23,963 nucleotides of DNA from Nitrososphaerota archaeon (GCA_005877185.1 VBPQ01000061.1:1-23963), one strand, 5' to 3'; shown: positions 1 to 9,123, counted from the first letter of the stretch. Numbers and translations: made by a program. The notes: generated by a model from the letters alone, not told the origin.

Positions 1-1466
1 ATGTTGGGAACCGCGCTTGAGGCGAAGTTTATCACCTGCTGAGGGAAAAGGCCGAGCCCGATTATCAGCCCCACCGCCACGCCGAAGATTACGATGAAGG
101 TTGTCGGCTCGTTGACCCGCTGTGGATTCTCGGGGTCGTCGATGTACATCCTCCGTATCACCCAGGCGTAGTAACCGAGGCTGAAAGCGCTGTTAAGAAT
201 GCCGGCGACCGCGAGCCAGGCGAACGGCCCGTTTATGACGGAGAGAAAGAGGAGGAGCTTGCTCCAGAACCCGTTCAGGGGCGGGACTCCCGCGAGAGCC
301 AGGAAGGCGACCGCGATCGTGAAGGCGGTGAAGGGCATCCTCTTGGCCAGCCCGTCGTAAGCCTGCACGTCTCCGCGCTTGAGTTCGAGCACGACCAGGG
401 CGGCACCCAGAAAGGCGACCCCCTTCATGATCGCGTGATTGAGGACGTGGAAGAGTGAGCCGGTGATGCCAAGTGTCGCCTGGGCGAAGTCGGAGCTTGT
501 CTGCTGGCTGTACGCGTAAGCCACGAACCCCACGAGGATGTACCCCGCCTGCGCTATGCTGGAGTAGGCGAGGAGCCTCGTCATGCTTTTCTGTGTGAGG
601 GCGGCGACGTTCCCGAGTGTCATCGTGAGGAGGGCGAGGACGGCGAGAACGTTGGCGATCGTGAACATCGGGTTCTGGGTTATCACGTAGAGCGTCGTGA
701 CGGCCAGGAGGACCCTGATAGCCGCGATGAACCCGGCCTTCTTCGTCGCCGCGGCGAGGAGAGTGCTCACCGTCGCCGGGGCTCCCTCATACGCGTCGGG
801 GATCCACATATGGAATGGGACGATGGACATCTTGAAGCCGAAGCCGGTCACGAAGAGGAGGACCGCAACGCTGGCGACGAGGTTGAACGACCCTGGGGCG
901 GCGATCGCCCTCACCGCGGGGATAATCTGGGTCGTACCGGTGAGCCCATACGTGAGGCTGATCGCGTAGAGTATTATCGCGGAAGACATCGCCCCGATCA
1001 TGGCATACTTCACTGAAGCCTCGTTCGACTGGACTCTCTTCTTGTCGAAACCCGCGAGCGCATAGGTGGGCAGACTCATCAGCTCCCAGGAGATGAAGAG
1101 CATCAGCAGGTCTTGCGAATAGGAGAGGAGGACCATCCCCAGGGCGGTGAAGGAGAGGAGACTGTAGTAGACCGGGCGGTTCGCGCCGCGAATGTACTCG
1201 ATGGAGGCGAGGACAACCATCAGCGTCACCCCGACAGTAACCAGAGCGAAGAAGCCACCGAGTACGTCCGAACTCAGCAGACCGCCGAAAGAGGTGCCTG
1301 AGCTAGGCGTGAGCGTGTTCGCCCCCAGCAGGATGAGGGAGGCGGACAGAACGGCGAGCAGGATGTATGCGGGAACCTTCGACCGCTTGTCGCTTTTCAG
1401 CTGGAAGATGGGGAGCGCAAGAGAGGACGCGGCCAGGAGGACGATCGTGAGCGAGAGAAAGTCCAT
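1..1466 (-). CDS. nuoN: NuoN-like complex I antiporter subunit (3' end beyond window)
   Basis: This is a membrane subunit of a complex I-type respiratory oxidoreductase, one of the antiporter-like proteins that move protons across the cytoplasmic membrane. The minus strand is open from an ATG at 1466 to the window edge, giving 488 residues and no stop. Visible family motifs are SWELMSLPTYAL (the TM5 glutamate), GFGFKMSIVPFHMWIPDAYEGAP (TM7 lysine, then the HMWIPDA loop), STLLAAATKKAGF (TM8 lysines), LLAYSSIAQAGY, and HVLNHAIMKGVAFL. The length fits NuoN, which is usually about 480-500 residues, so little is missing. It starts 8 bases after the nuoM stop and is the last gene of the operon in view. 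NuoN rather than NuoM is chosen from the YSSIAQAGY motif and its last position. Confidence 0.93.
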   Translation of the reverse strand, partial: MDFLSLTIVLLAASSLALPIFQLKSDKRSKVPAYILLAVLSASLILLGANTLTPSSGTSFGGLLSSDVLGGFFALVTVGVTLMVVLASIEYIRGANRPVYYSLLSFTALGMVLLSYSQDLLMLFISWELMSLPTYALAGFDKKRVQSNEASVKYAMIGAMSSAIILYAISLTYGLTGTTQIIPAVRAIAAPGSFNLVASVAVLLFVTGFGFKMSIVPFHMWIPDAYEGAPATVSTLLAAATKKAGFIAAIRVLLAVTTLYVITQNPMFTIANVLAVLALLTMTLGNVAALTQKSMTRLLAYSSIAQAGYILVGFVAYAYSQQTSSDFAQATLGITGSLFHVLNHAIMKGVAFLGAALVVLELKRGDVQAYDGLAKRMPFTAFTIAVAFLALAGVPPLNGFWSKLLLFLSVINGPFAWLAVAGILNSAFSLGYYAWVIRRMYIDDPENPQRVNEPTTFIVIFGVAVGLIIGLGLFPQQVINFASSAVPN

Positions 1467-1474
1467 CTTTTTTC

Positions 1475-2935
1475 TTAGCCACCCCCCGAGTTGAGGTTGA
1501 TGAGCCACTGCGCGACGTTAACGGCTGGCGCAACAATCAGGAAGGAGAAGACGATCAATATCACCAGCGGGACGAAGTAGACTGAGATCGCCAGCGCGTC
1601 GGGCTTCGGGATGTCGCTTTGTGCCTTGCTGTTTCCCTCGGGAAGGGAGAGGATCGACCTCTTGATCATCCAGAGGAAGTAGCCGCTCGTAATCACGGGG
1701 ACTAGTATCGTCAGGGCGGTGATCGAGTAAGCAGAAATCCCCGCGGCGATAACCATCAGTTCGGCCAGGAAGCTCGCGAAGGGCGGCATACCCATCGCCG
1801 CGCCGCTCCCCAGCACGAGAAGGGCCGCCGTCCTCGGCATAGTGACCTTCAATCCCTTGAGGAGAGGTATCTCCCTCGTTCCTGCCTGCTCGTGCACGTA
1901 GCCCGAGAGCATGAAGAGCGCGCCTATCGCGAGAGCGTGCGTGAACATCTGGAAGATGGCGCCCTCGACACCCAGCGGGTTGGCGGAGACCACGGTGGCG
2001 TAGGCGCCGAAGAGAACGAAGCCCATGTGGTTTATGCTCGTCAGGGCGATCATCCTCTTCAGGTCGCGCGCCAGGAGTGCCACGATGGCTCCGTAGAACA
2101 TCGTCGCTGCCCCGATCGTCATGAAAACCCAAGCGTACTGGAAAGAGGCCTGGGGGAAGAGCCCGATGCTGATTCTCAGGAATCCGTACCCACCCATCTT
2201 CAGGAGAACGCCTGCGAGGAGGACGCTGATCGGTGCCGGAGCCTCCACATGGGCGTCCGGCAACCACGTGTGGAAGGGGACGACGGGTAGCTTGACTCCG
2301 AACCCGATGAACGACGCGAGAAGCGGCAGGTACTGCAGCCCGACCGGTATCTTGCCCGACAAGTCTGGGATATCGAAGCTGGGGCTCGGGACGCCGAAGT
2401 AGACGGCGAGGAAGCCCAGTAGCATGATGGTAGACCCAGAGTAGGTGAAGAGGATGAACTTCAGAGCCGCGTACTTTCTCCTCGGTCCCCCCCAGATGCC
2501 GATGAAGAAGAACATCGGGATCAGGACGAGTTCCCAGAAGATGTAGAAGACTATGAGGTTGAGGGAGGTGAAGACGCCCATGATCGACCCCTCGAAGAGG
2601 AGGAGGAGGGCGTAGTACCCCGCCTCGTTCTGATTGATGAGCCTGCGCGAGCCTATTATCACCAGGATCGAGAGGAGGCTTGAGACGGTCACGAGCGGGG
2701 CGCTCAGGCCGTCGAGTCCCAGGAGATAGTCGAGGCTGATGAACTGAAAGTTGAACCAGGTGTACCTCTCCATCAGGGCATACTGCCCCGCCAGGGGCGG
2801 GCTCGCGGAAACGAGCCAGTAGGAGTAGAGGGCGATGAGGAAGGTCACGGAGGAGACTCCCGCGGCGAGGTAGATCCCGGCTCGCCTGTTTGTCCTGGTG
2901 AGCAAGTAAACGAAAGGCGTCCCACCGAGAGGCAC
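1475..2935 (-). CDS. nuoM: NuoM-like complex I antiporter subunit (canonical copy)
   Basis: Proton-pumping membrane subunit of complex I, 486 residues, the usual NuoM length. Canonical NuoM motifs are all visible: FWELVLIPMFFFIGIWGG with the TM5 glutamate, GFGVKLPVVPFHTWLPDAHV with the TM7 lysine, SVLLAGVLLKMGGYGFLRI with the central TM8 lysine, MIALTSINHMGFVLFG, and FTHALAIGALFMLSGY. A late glutamate in ASFLAELMVI matches the TM12 acidic position. It lies 26 bases downstream of nuoL and 8 bases upstream of nuoN. The full set of proton-path residues makes this the conventional NuoM; the second NuoM-like gene at 5102-6628 is the divergent one. Confidence 0.95.
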   Translation of the reverse strand: MPLGGTPFVYLLTRTNRRAGIYLAAGVSSVTFLIALYSYWLVSASPPLAGQYALMERYTWFNFQFISLDYLLGLDGLSAPLVTVSSLLSILVIIGSRRLINQNEAGYYALLLLFEGSIMGVFTSLNLIVFYIFWELVLIPMFFFIGIWGGPRRKYAALKFILFTYSGSTIMLLGFLAVYFGVPSPSFDIPDLSGKIPVGLQYLPLLASFIGFGVKLPVVPFHTWLPDAHVEAPAPISVLLAGVLLKMGGYGFLRISIGLFPQASFQYAWVFMTIGAATMFYGAIVALLARDLKRMIALTSINHMGFVLFGAYATVVSANPLGVEGAIFQMFTHALAIGALFMLSGYVHEQAGTREIPLLKGLKVTMPRTAALLVLGSGAAMGMPPFASFLAELMVIAAGISAYSITALTILVPVITSGYFLWMIKRSILSLPEGNSKAQSDIPKPDALAISVYFVPLVILIVFSFLIVAPAVNVAQWLINLNSGGG

Positions 2936-2961
2936 GAAGATCAGGAGGGAGAGAAGATAGC

Positions 2962-5097
2962 TCAGTACAACCTGACTCCCGCTCCGAGGAGGAGCGCCAG
3001 TATCAAGAGCGCCAGCCCGAGGGCGAAGACGAAGATGTACTGCTGGGTTATCCCTGTCTGAACCTTGCGGATCGTCCTCGAGAAGGCCTGACCGGCGAGT
3101 GAGAATCCATTGGCGACGCCGTCGATGACATGCGCGTCTATCCAGTTACCCGCCGCTGAGAGGTTTATGCCCAGATAGGCGCCCGCATTGTTGACCCTGT
3201 CCAGCCCCCTGATCTCGAAGGAGGAGAGCAGCCACCTGGAGGCTCTGATGGGGGCATCGACGAAGACCCTGTAGTAGACCGCGTTGATGTACCACCTGTT
3301 CTCGAGAAAGGTGTAGATGGGGTGAATGAACCCCTCTTCGTGGACGAGCTTGCTAGCGCTGTACCTCTTGGCAACGTAGAGCGTCCAGGCGATCGCGAAG
3401 CCGATGCCGACGAATCCGAGGGCTATCAGGGAGGAGACCGCGTTAAACCCGGCCGAGGTTCCCGTCAGACCTGAGAGGCGCGGGAAGAGGCTGACGAGGT
3501 ACGCGTTGGAGGCCCACTCCAGCCCGTTTTCTAGACCGAGTGGGGCGGAGAGGACCCCGATGAGGACGGTCCCGACCGCGAGTATCATGTAGGGGACCCA
3601 CATCAGCCGTGGGACTTCTCGCGCCGGATGCCCCTCCTTCTCGAGCTCATCGAGTTTCATGCTCTGCTTTCCGTAGAAGACGATCCCGAGCATCCTGAAT
3701 GAGTAGAAGGCGGTGAGCCCCGCGGTCATCGCGCCGACGAGGAAGAGCCCGGTCTGTCCTGAATCCCACGCCGTTGCCAGGACGGCGTCCTTGCTCCAGA
3801 AGCCGCTGAAGGGAGGAATGCCGGATAGCGAGGCCGCCGCAACAAGGAAGGCCGCGAACGTCATCTTCATCTTGGCGCGCAGGCCGCCCATGTCGCTGAC
3901 GTACTTCGACTCCGAAACGTGAATGAGCGCCCCGGCACCCATGAAGAGGCTTGCCTTGAAGATGGCGTGGCTCATCAAGTGGTAGAGCCCCGCGGAAAGC
4001 CCTTGGGCGAAGTCGGTCGAGAGCCCGGTCAGCCCGAGCGCCATCATCATGTACCCTATCTGAGAGACCGTCGAGTAGGCGAGTATCTTCTTGAGCTCGA
4101 AGCCGACGAGTGCCTGGGTCGCCGCGAGGAAGGCCGTGAAGGCGCCGATCCAGGCGACCGTTACGAAGAAAGGCTGGACGAGCGAGGTATTCGAGGCGAG
4201 TGCGAAGTAGAAGAGGGGGCCGACCCGCGCCACCAGGACGACTCCCGCCTTTACCATCGTCGCGGCGTGAATCAGCGCGGAGACGGAGGCAGGACCGGCC
4301 ATCGCGTCGGGGAGCCACTCGTGAAGGGGGAACTGCGCCGACTTCCCCACCGCTCCCCCGAAGATAAGGAGGGCGGTCGGGACGAGAAGCCCCGACTGGG
4401 CCAGCCTCGTAGCCCAGCCCGCATTCTGCGCCAGCTGGGTGAAGCTGAAGGTCCCGGAATAGATGAAGAGGAGGATTATCCCGATGAGGAAGGCGACGTC
4501 CCCTATCCTGGTCATGACGAACGCCTTCATCCCCGCGTGAGACGGGGGGTAGGCCTGCGCCTCGCCGAGGGCCATGCTCCCCACGGTCCCCACCCACCTC
4601 TCCTTCTCGTCGGTGAACCAGAACCCGATCAGCGCAAAGCTGCAGAGTCCGACGCCCTCCCACCCGACGAACATCGAGAGGAAGTTGTCGGAGAGGACGA
4701 CCAGCTGCATGCTGCCTATGAAGAAGTTCATGAAGAACCAGTAGCGTGTCAGGCCACTGTCGCCCTTCATGTACTCGAGGCTGTACACCATGATGAGGAA
4801 ACTCACCCAAGCGACGACGTTCGAGAGGATTATCGTGAAGGGGTCGTAGAGGACCCCGACGCTGATGCCGAGGGCGGTGATCCAAGGGACGCTCGTCGGG
4901 CCGCTCGGGGCGACAGTCTGACCCTGCAGCGTGGGGACGAGGAGACTGAGGGCGAAGACCGCGGATACGAAAGAGAAGAGGACCGCGACATAATCCCTCA
5001 TCTTCGGAGCTTTCTGGAGCAGCGGGACCAAGACCGCGCCTGCGAAGGGCGCGACGAAGACTCCCCAGATGAAGTAGGCGGAGACCGCCTCGCTCAT
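2962..5097 (-). CDS. nuoL: NuoL-like complex I antiporter subunit
   Basis: Distal proton-pumping subunit of complex I, 711 residues, somewhat longer than the roughly 610-residue E. coli protein. Motifs seen are GWEGVGLCSFALIGFWF (TM5), GKSAQFPLHEWLPDAMAGP, SALIHAATMVKAGVVLVAR, YSTVSQIGYMMMALG, and HLMSHAIFKASLFMGAG. The last 150 or so residues contain a long amphipathic stretch ending in a final hydrophobic helix, as expected for the lateral helix that braces the membrane arm. The gene starts 4 bases after the upstream nuoM-like stop. The extra length near the C-terminal region may accommodate the fourth antiporter-like subunit encoded here; that is an inference. Confidence 0.95.
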   Translation of the reverse strand: MSEAVSAYFIWGVFVAPFAGAVLVPLLQKAPKMRDYVAVLFSFVSAVFALSLLVPTLQGQTVAPSGPTSVPWITALGISVGVLYDPFTIILSNVVAWVSFLIMVYSLEYMKGDSGLTRYWFFMNFFIGSMQLVVLSDNFLSMFVGWEGVGLCSFALIGFWFTDEKERWVGTVGSMALGEAQAYPPSHAGMKAFVMTRIGDVAFLIGIILLFIYSGTFSFTQLAQNAGWATRLAQSGLLVPTALLIFGGAVGKSAQFPLHEWLPDAMAGPASVSALIHAATMVKAGVVLVARVGPLFYFALASNTSLVQPFFVTVAWIGAFTAFLAATQALVGFELKKILAYSTVSQIGYMMMALGLTGLSTDFAQGLSAGLYHLMSHAIFKASLFMGAGALIHVSESKYVSDMGGLRAKMKMTFAAFLVAAASLSGIPPFSGFWSKDAVLATAWDSGQTGLFLVGAMTAGLTAFYSFRMLGIVFYGKQSMKLDELEKEGHPAREVPRLMWVPYMILAVGTVLIGVLSAPLGLENGLEWASNAYLVSLFPRLSGLTGTSAGFNAVSSLIALGFVGIGFAIAWTLYVAKRYSASKLVHEEGFIHPIYTFLENRWYINAVYYRVFVDAPIRASRWLLSSFEIRGLDRVNNAGAYLGINLSAAGNWIDAHVIDGVANGFSLAGQAFSRTIRKVQTGITQQYIFVFALGLALLILALLLGAGVRLY

Positions 5098-5101
5098 CTA
5101 T

Positions 5102-6628
5102 CTATGCGAGACCTCCCCTGAGGGGCAGACCCGAAGCGTACGAAGAGAGGAACTTCAGAAGGAGGTCCGGGTAGATCCCCACGACCACCATGATCACGGT
5201 CAGTGCGAAGAGCGGTGCGATCATCGTCATTGGCGCCTCGTGAACCTCGCCCAGAGTCTGGGGGAGAGGTCCGAAGAAGATCTTACGGAGGGGCCAGAAG
5301 GTGTATCCGACAGTCAATGTGGTACCGATTATCCCCAGGACGGCGACTGTCAAGTTGGCGGAGGTTCCCAGTGTGCCTTGGGTGAAGATCCCGACGAACA
5401 TGATCCATTCGGCCTGGAAGCCACTCAGCGGCGGCACTGCGGAGAGGATCAGGGTTCCGAGGACGCAGAGGGTTGCGGTGAGGGGCATCTTCGAGGCCAG
5501 CCCTCCCATCTTCCTGATGTCCCTCACTCCCGTCTGTGCGAGGACAATCCCCGCGACGGAGAAGAGGACGCACTTGCCCACGATGTGGCTGAGGAAGTAG
5601 AAGACTCCGCCCGAGACGCCGAAGACGGTGAAGCTCCCGAGGCCGAGGAGGGAATAGGCGTTCTGGCTTATCGTCGACCAGGCGTAGAGGTACTTGACGT
5701 CGTCCTGAACCAGGGTGACGGCCCCGCCGTAGACCATCGTGATCAGCGCCATGACCATGAGGGGAAAGGCGAACGGCTGGAAGAAGCCCGGCATCTCGCT
5801 GAGGAGGAGGCGCGCTAGGACATAGTTCCCGACCCCAACTATCGTGGCCATTATGGGGGCGAAAGAAGTGGGGTGCTCCGCGTGAGCGTACGGAAGCCAC
5901 ATGTGCAGCCCGAAGACCGCCATCTTCACGAGCCAACCGACCAGGATCAGGCCGGCGACCCAGTATCCGAGGGTGCCGTGCCTCGGATCAACGAGCCTTG
6001 GATCAGCGAGGGCCGTGACGTCGAAACTTCCCGTCACGGCGAAGACAAGGATGACCCCGGCCAGGAAGAGGAATGCCCCGAGGTGGTTCCAGATGAAGTA
6101 CATCACGGCGATCCTCTCCCTGTCGACGTAGCCGAAGAGGCTCATGAGGAAGAAGGAAGGAATCAGCATCAGCTCGACGAACATGTAGAGTTCGATCAGG
6201 TTGGTGGAGAGGGAGACACCGATCAACCCCACCGCGAGGAGAAGGAAGTTGACGTAGTAGAGAGCGTACTGCTGACTTCTCTCTTCGCCGAACATCACCT
6301 CGAGCCTGTGCTTCATGTAAGGCATCGAGTAGACGGCTGTTGCAGTGCAGACGAGGCTCATTATCAGAGCGACGGGAAGGCTCAGGTTGTCGGCCAGGAA
6401 CCCGAAGGTCAACCCGACGCTGGGTGCCCAGGGATAATACTCCTCCACCTGCTTCCCCCCTGCATAGATTCCGGAGCCGACGAGAACCAAGAGCGCTGAA
6501 GTGTAGAAGAGGGCGACGAAAGCTACCCATCCGACTCTCCTCCCAAGCCTGGCGTGGAGGAGATAGACGACGCCCGTCGCGACTAGAGGGACTACTATTG
6601 TCTGTAGGAGAATGTAGGGTACACTCAT
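5102..6628 (-). CDS. Second NuoM-like antiporter subunit, divergent at TM8
   Basis: A further complex I antiporter-like subunit of 508 residues. It retains YMFVELMLIPSFFL (TM5 glutamate), GWLVKMAVFGLHMWLPYAHAEHP (TM7 lysine), YAWSTISQNAYSLLGLG, LSHIVGKCVLFSVAG, and SGFQAEWIMFVG (late glutamate). At TM8, where NuoM here has GVLLKMGGYG, this protein reads TIVGVGNYVL, so the central lysine appears replaced by a non-polar residue. Gene order (K, this gene, L, M, N) and length exclude NuoN and NuoL. It is a NuoM paralogue, making this a two-NuoM complex with four antiporter-like modules. Whether it still pumps cannot be told from sequence alone. Confidence 0.9.
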   Translation of the reverse strand: MSVPYILLQTIVVPLVATGVVYLLHARLGRRVGWVAFVALFYTSALLVLVGSGIYAGGKQVEEYYPWAPSVGLTFGFLADNLSLPVALIMSLVCTATAVYSMPYMKHRLEVMFGEERSQQYALYYVNFLLLAVGLIGVSLSTNLIELYMFVELMLIPSFFLMSLFGYVDRERIAVMYFIWNHLGAFLFLAGVILVFAVTGSFDVTALADPRLVDPRHGTLGYWVAGLILVGWLVKMAVFGLHMWLPYAHAEHPTSFAPIMATIVGVGNYVLARLLLSEMPGFFQPFAFPLMVMALITMVYGGAVTLVQDDVKYLYAWSTISQNAYSLLGLGSFTVFGVSGGVFYFLSHIVGKCVLFSVAGIVLAQTGVRDIRKMGGLASKMPLTATLCVLGTLILSAVPPLSGFQAEWIMFVGIFTQGTLGTSANLTVAVLGIIGTTLTVGYTFWPLRKIFFGPLPQTLGEVHEAPMTMIAPLFALTVIMVVVGIYPDLLLKFLSSYASGLPLRGGLA

Positions 6629-6682
6629 CAGGTCATAACCTACTCGCGCAGATCGCCTTGGGGCCCCTGCTGATTCACTTCG

Positions 6683-7006
6683 CTAACCTCCGAGCGTCTT
6701 CAGCTCGCTCACGTCCACATTCTTGTGCAGCCTGTAGGCCACCACTATGATCGCTAGGACGACTGCGGCCTCGGCGGCCGCGAGGGCTATCGAGAAGAGG
6801 ACGAACGTCTGCCCAAGCGCTGCCTGCGGAAGCGGCAAATTCGACCAGAGAAATCGGTCAAAGGCGATGAAGTTCAGGTTTGCGGCGTTTATCATTATCT
6901 CGACGGCGAAGAGCATCCTCAGAGCATTCCTCTTGACGATGAGACCGTAGATTCCTACCGCGAAGAGAAGGCCCGAGACGAATGTAAAGTCGGCGAGGGT
7001 GTTCAT
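6683..7006 (-). CDS. nuoK: NuoK-like complex I subunit
   Basis: Small three-helix membrane subunit of complex I, 107 residues, close to the family norm of about 100. Both family carboxylates are visible: one in MLFAVEIMINAANLNF (TM2) and one in ALAAAEAAVVLAI (TM3), which link the quinone site to the antiporter modules. It starts 4 bases after the nuoJ stop and ends 54 bases before the next subunit gene, the widest gap between intact genes of the operon. The ATG at 7006 is preferred because it gives the usual short periplasmic N-terminus. Confidence 0.95.
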   Translation of the reverse strand: MNTLADFTFVSGLLFAVGIYGLIVKRNALRMLFAVEIMINAANLNFIAFDRFLWSNLPLPQAALGQTFVLFSIALAAAEAAVVLAIIVVAYRLHKNVDVSELKTLGG

Positions 7007-7010
7007 CTAT

Positions 7011-7511
7011 CTAATCCTCCTCTCTCTCCACCTTCGCGAGCGTTATCGCAGCGAGGACGGATGCCGAGAGAACGAGGGCCAATACCTCGAGAGCGGGCGA
7101 GAGGCTCGTCGAGATCAGCTGCCCGATCTGCAAGAAGGTTACAGTGCTGGGAACTGGAACGCTCGGGAGTTGGGAGGAGGAGGCGGCCCAGGCGAAGGTG
7201 AGCGAGACGGCTATCGCCGCGGCGGTCAGGATCCCGACCAGCCTCCCGAGGGAGTAGGTGACCTCCTTCATCCACGTCTCGTGCCGCACCAGCATGACGG
7301 TGAAAATTATCAGTACGGCCACAGCGCCGACGTATACGGTAATCTGAAAGACAGCGACATACGGTGCGTCAAGGAGGAAGAAGAAGGCCGCTACCCCGAA
7401 GAGCGAGCCTGCGAGCCCGACCGCTCCGTAGACTATCTCTCTCGATTCTAGGGCGACGATTGCGCCCCCCACAGTCACGGCCATCATCGCCAGGAAGACA
7501 ATGTCAGCCAT
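7011..7511 (-). CDS. nuoJ: NuoJ-like complex I subunit
   Basis: Membrane subunit of complex I with about five hydrophobic helices, 166 residues. The TM3 motif VFQITVYVGAVAVLIIFTVML is typical of NuoJ and contains the tyrosine region involved in the coupling helix. The start overlaps the end of nuoI by 8 bases, and nuoK follows after 4 bases, so the three genes are probably translationally coupled. The helices are joined by short loops and there is no signal peptide beyond the first membrane segment. Confidence 0.93.
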   Translation of the reverse strand: MADIVFLAMMAVTVGGAIVALESREIVYGAVGLAGSLFGVAAFFFLLDAPYVAVFQITVYVGAVAVLIIFTVMLVRHETWMKEVTYSLGRLVGILTAAAIAVSLTFAWAASSSQLPSVPVPSTVTFLQIGQLISTSLSPALEVLALVLSASVLAAITLAKVEREED

Positions 7512-9123
7512 GAGTTGTCGTCCCCTTCTCTGGATCTATCTTGACCTTGAAGGTGAAGCCCTCGGTCTTCGGAGGGATGGCGAGCTGGTCGGGGGAATAC
7601 TTGAGGCTCGGCTTGTCGTAAGTAGAAAGTTCGAAGTCGTTCGTCATGAAGAGAGCGTCGAAAGGACAGGCGTCCACGCACAAACCGCAAAAAACGCAAT
7701 TATGGACGCTAATATTTGCAGCAATATAGCTATTGTCTCCATCTATTTCCAAATTCTGCACGAGGAAGTCCTTCACGTCCTGGGTTTCAATTTTGACTAC
7801 AGGCGATACAATCATTCCATCCTTCAGGTGAATGTAACTGTGGGACACCTCGCTGTTTTTTGCGACGACGCCGACGAGCTGACCCATCGCCTCGACATAC
7901 GGTGTATGGACTGTAACAGAGAAACAGAGCTTTCTGCCCTTCTGTTTGTGGGTGCTCACGGAGGCGACTATTCCGAGGCGACCGAGCATGTATTGCATTT
8001 CTAATGCGAGGACCTTCGACGTTGTTCGAGTAGTGAAGTAGTTCGAATGCATAGCCTTGACGTAGCGGTATCGTTTGTTAGAGTAATGGCCATCCCCCCA
8101 GAACTCTGCTCGCACGATTTCCGTTATGTCCTCCTTCGGAAGCAAGACCATCCACCAAGGCAATTGTTTAGTGTCGCAATGGTGACCGAATTGCGAAAAG
8201 AACGACGCAACTCGCACAGAGTCGATACAGAGCTTTAACCCATTAGAATCTGGGTCCGGTTTCTCTGAAACATCAACCCCGAATACCTTCTTGGCAGACA
8301 CCATGATATCTTGTTTAAGAGTCTGTTCTTTCTTGTGAATGTCGAATGATACCCTATAGCGGTCCGATGCGCCCTCTGCCAGGTAATAACCCACCAATCG
8401 CATGAGCTCGGGCGTACTTCTCAGAGAAACTAGCTCGCTTGTGAACGAGCCGCCTTTACCTGTTGGATGGTAAAGTTCGTAACTGAACTGAATTTCTTCT
8501 TGGCGGAGCTCTTCTTGAATTATGGGCCTTGTGAGGTAGGTACGGTAACTGATTTCGTTGGCGAACCTCCAAGTCAAGCCCGCCCTTTCGGAGACCAGGA
8601 TTGGATGGTCTTCCGTAGTTGTCAGGGGCTCAAAGTTCCCCAATGTTTGGAATTTGTAGAGCTTTCCGGTATACTTCCTATTGAACAGCTTCGTGACCCT
8701 TCTGAATTTGCCGGTATGAGTAAGGACAGAGTCCCCGACCTGGACTTCGGAAATAGGCTTGATTCCAGTCATCGTGATTATCGGAGTTGACGAAGTTACA
8801 CACCTTCCGTAGTCAACCGCGGGCCAGATATCCTTCTTGTTCTGCGGCTTCCCCTTCGGGAGGTGCTGCATCTCTATCGCGACCGCGACGCCGTCGCAGG
8901 CGATCGCGCAGAGCTGGCAGCCGGTACACTTGTCCATGTAGAGGATGTGCCTCCCCTTGAAGCCGGGCAGCCCCGTCCCCGTCTTGGGGTCGTAGCGATA
9001 CCCCGGCCCCTCGAGGTCGAGCTTCTGCTCGGGGTACCTCAGTGTCATCCTGGGATGAAAAATGTGTCTTACCGCACTCCATGTGGCGACGAGAACGCCC
9101 TTGACGTAGGAGGCTGTGCCCAC
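7504..9123 (-). CDS. nuoI: NuoI-like iron-sulfur subunit containing an in-frame intein
   Basis: Ferredoxin-like subunit carrying the two [4Fe-4S] clusters that pass electrons to the quinone-proximal cluster of complex I. The precursor is 539 residues. Residues 1-107 and 476-539 together make a 171-residue NuoI, the normal family size. Ligands of the first cluster are C66, C69, C72 and C76 (CTGCQLCAIAC). After splicing, the junction reads DYGR then CVFCGLCVDACPFDAL, giving second-cluster ligands C476, C479, C482 and C486. Residues 108-475 are an intein. C476 is both the splicing nucleophile and a cluster ligand, so unspliced protein should be unable to build the second cluster. The stop overlaps the nuoJ start, and nuoH ends immediately before this gene. 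Confidence 0.95.
   Translation of the reverse strand: MGTASYVKGVLVATWSAVRHIFHPRMTLRYPEQKLDLEGPGYRYDPKTGTGLPGFKGRHILYMDKCTGCQLCAIACDGVAVAIEMQHLPKGKPQNKKDIWPAVDYGRCVTSSTPIITMTGIKPISEVQVGDSVLTHTGKFRRVTKLFNRKYTGKLYKFQTLGNFEPLTTTEDHPILVSERAGLTWRFANEISYRTYLTRPIIQEELRQEEIQFSYELYHPTGKGGSFTSELVSLRSTPELMRLVGYYLAEGASDRYRVSFDIHKKEQTLKQDIMVSAKKVFGVDVSEKPDPDSNGLKLCIDSVRVASFFSQFGHHCDTKQLPWWMVLLPKEDITEIVRAEFWGDGHYSNKRYRYVKAMHSNYFTTRTTSKVLALEMQYMLGRLGIVASVSTHKQKGRKLCFSVTVHTPYVEAMGQLVGVVAKNSEVSHSYIHLKDGMIVSPVVKIETQDVKDFLVQNLEIDGDNSYIAANISVHNCVFCGLCVDACPFDALFMTNDFELSTYDKPSLKYSPDQLAIPPKTEGFTFKVKIDPEKGTTTHG
7699..8802 (-). mobile_element. Intein with LAGLIDADG-type homing endonuclease inside NuoI
   Basis: This is a 368-residue protein intron, residues 108-475 of the NuoI precursor. 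Block A begins at C108 (CVTSSTPIITMTGIKP). Block B is TTTEDHPIL with H173. The C-terminal splice block is YIAANISVHN, ending H474-N475, followed by C476 as the +1 nucleophile. Between these lies a two-motif endonuclease: LVGYYLAEGA (243-252, acidic E250) and VRAEFWGDGHYS (337-348, acidic D344). All class 1 splicing residues are present, so splicing should be active, and the endonuclease looks intact. The DNA is visibly more A+T-rich than the surrounding extein, consistent with transfer from another source. Homing activity is inferred only. Confidence 0.95.

Noticed and set aside
3647..4885. Second long minus-strand frame within nuoL.
   Set aside because: It is an alternative frame of nuoL, arginine-, histidine- and proline-rich, without family motifs.
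3919..5121. Long plus-strand frame of 400 residues opposite nuoL.
   Set aside because: It is the antisense reading of a conserved membrane protein in G+C-rich DNA, extremely rich in charged residues, and lacks any recognisable domain.
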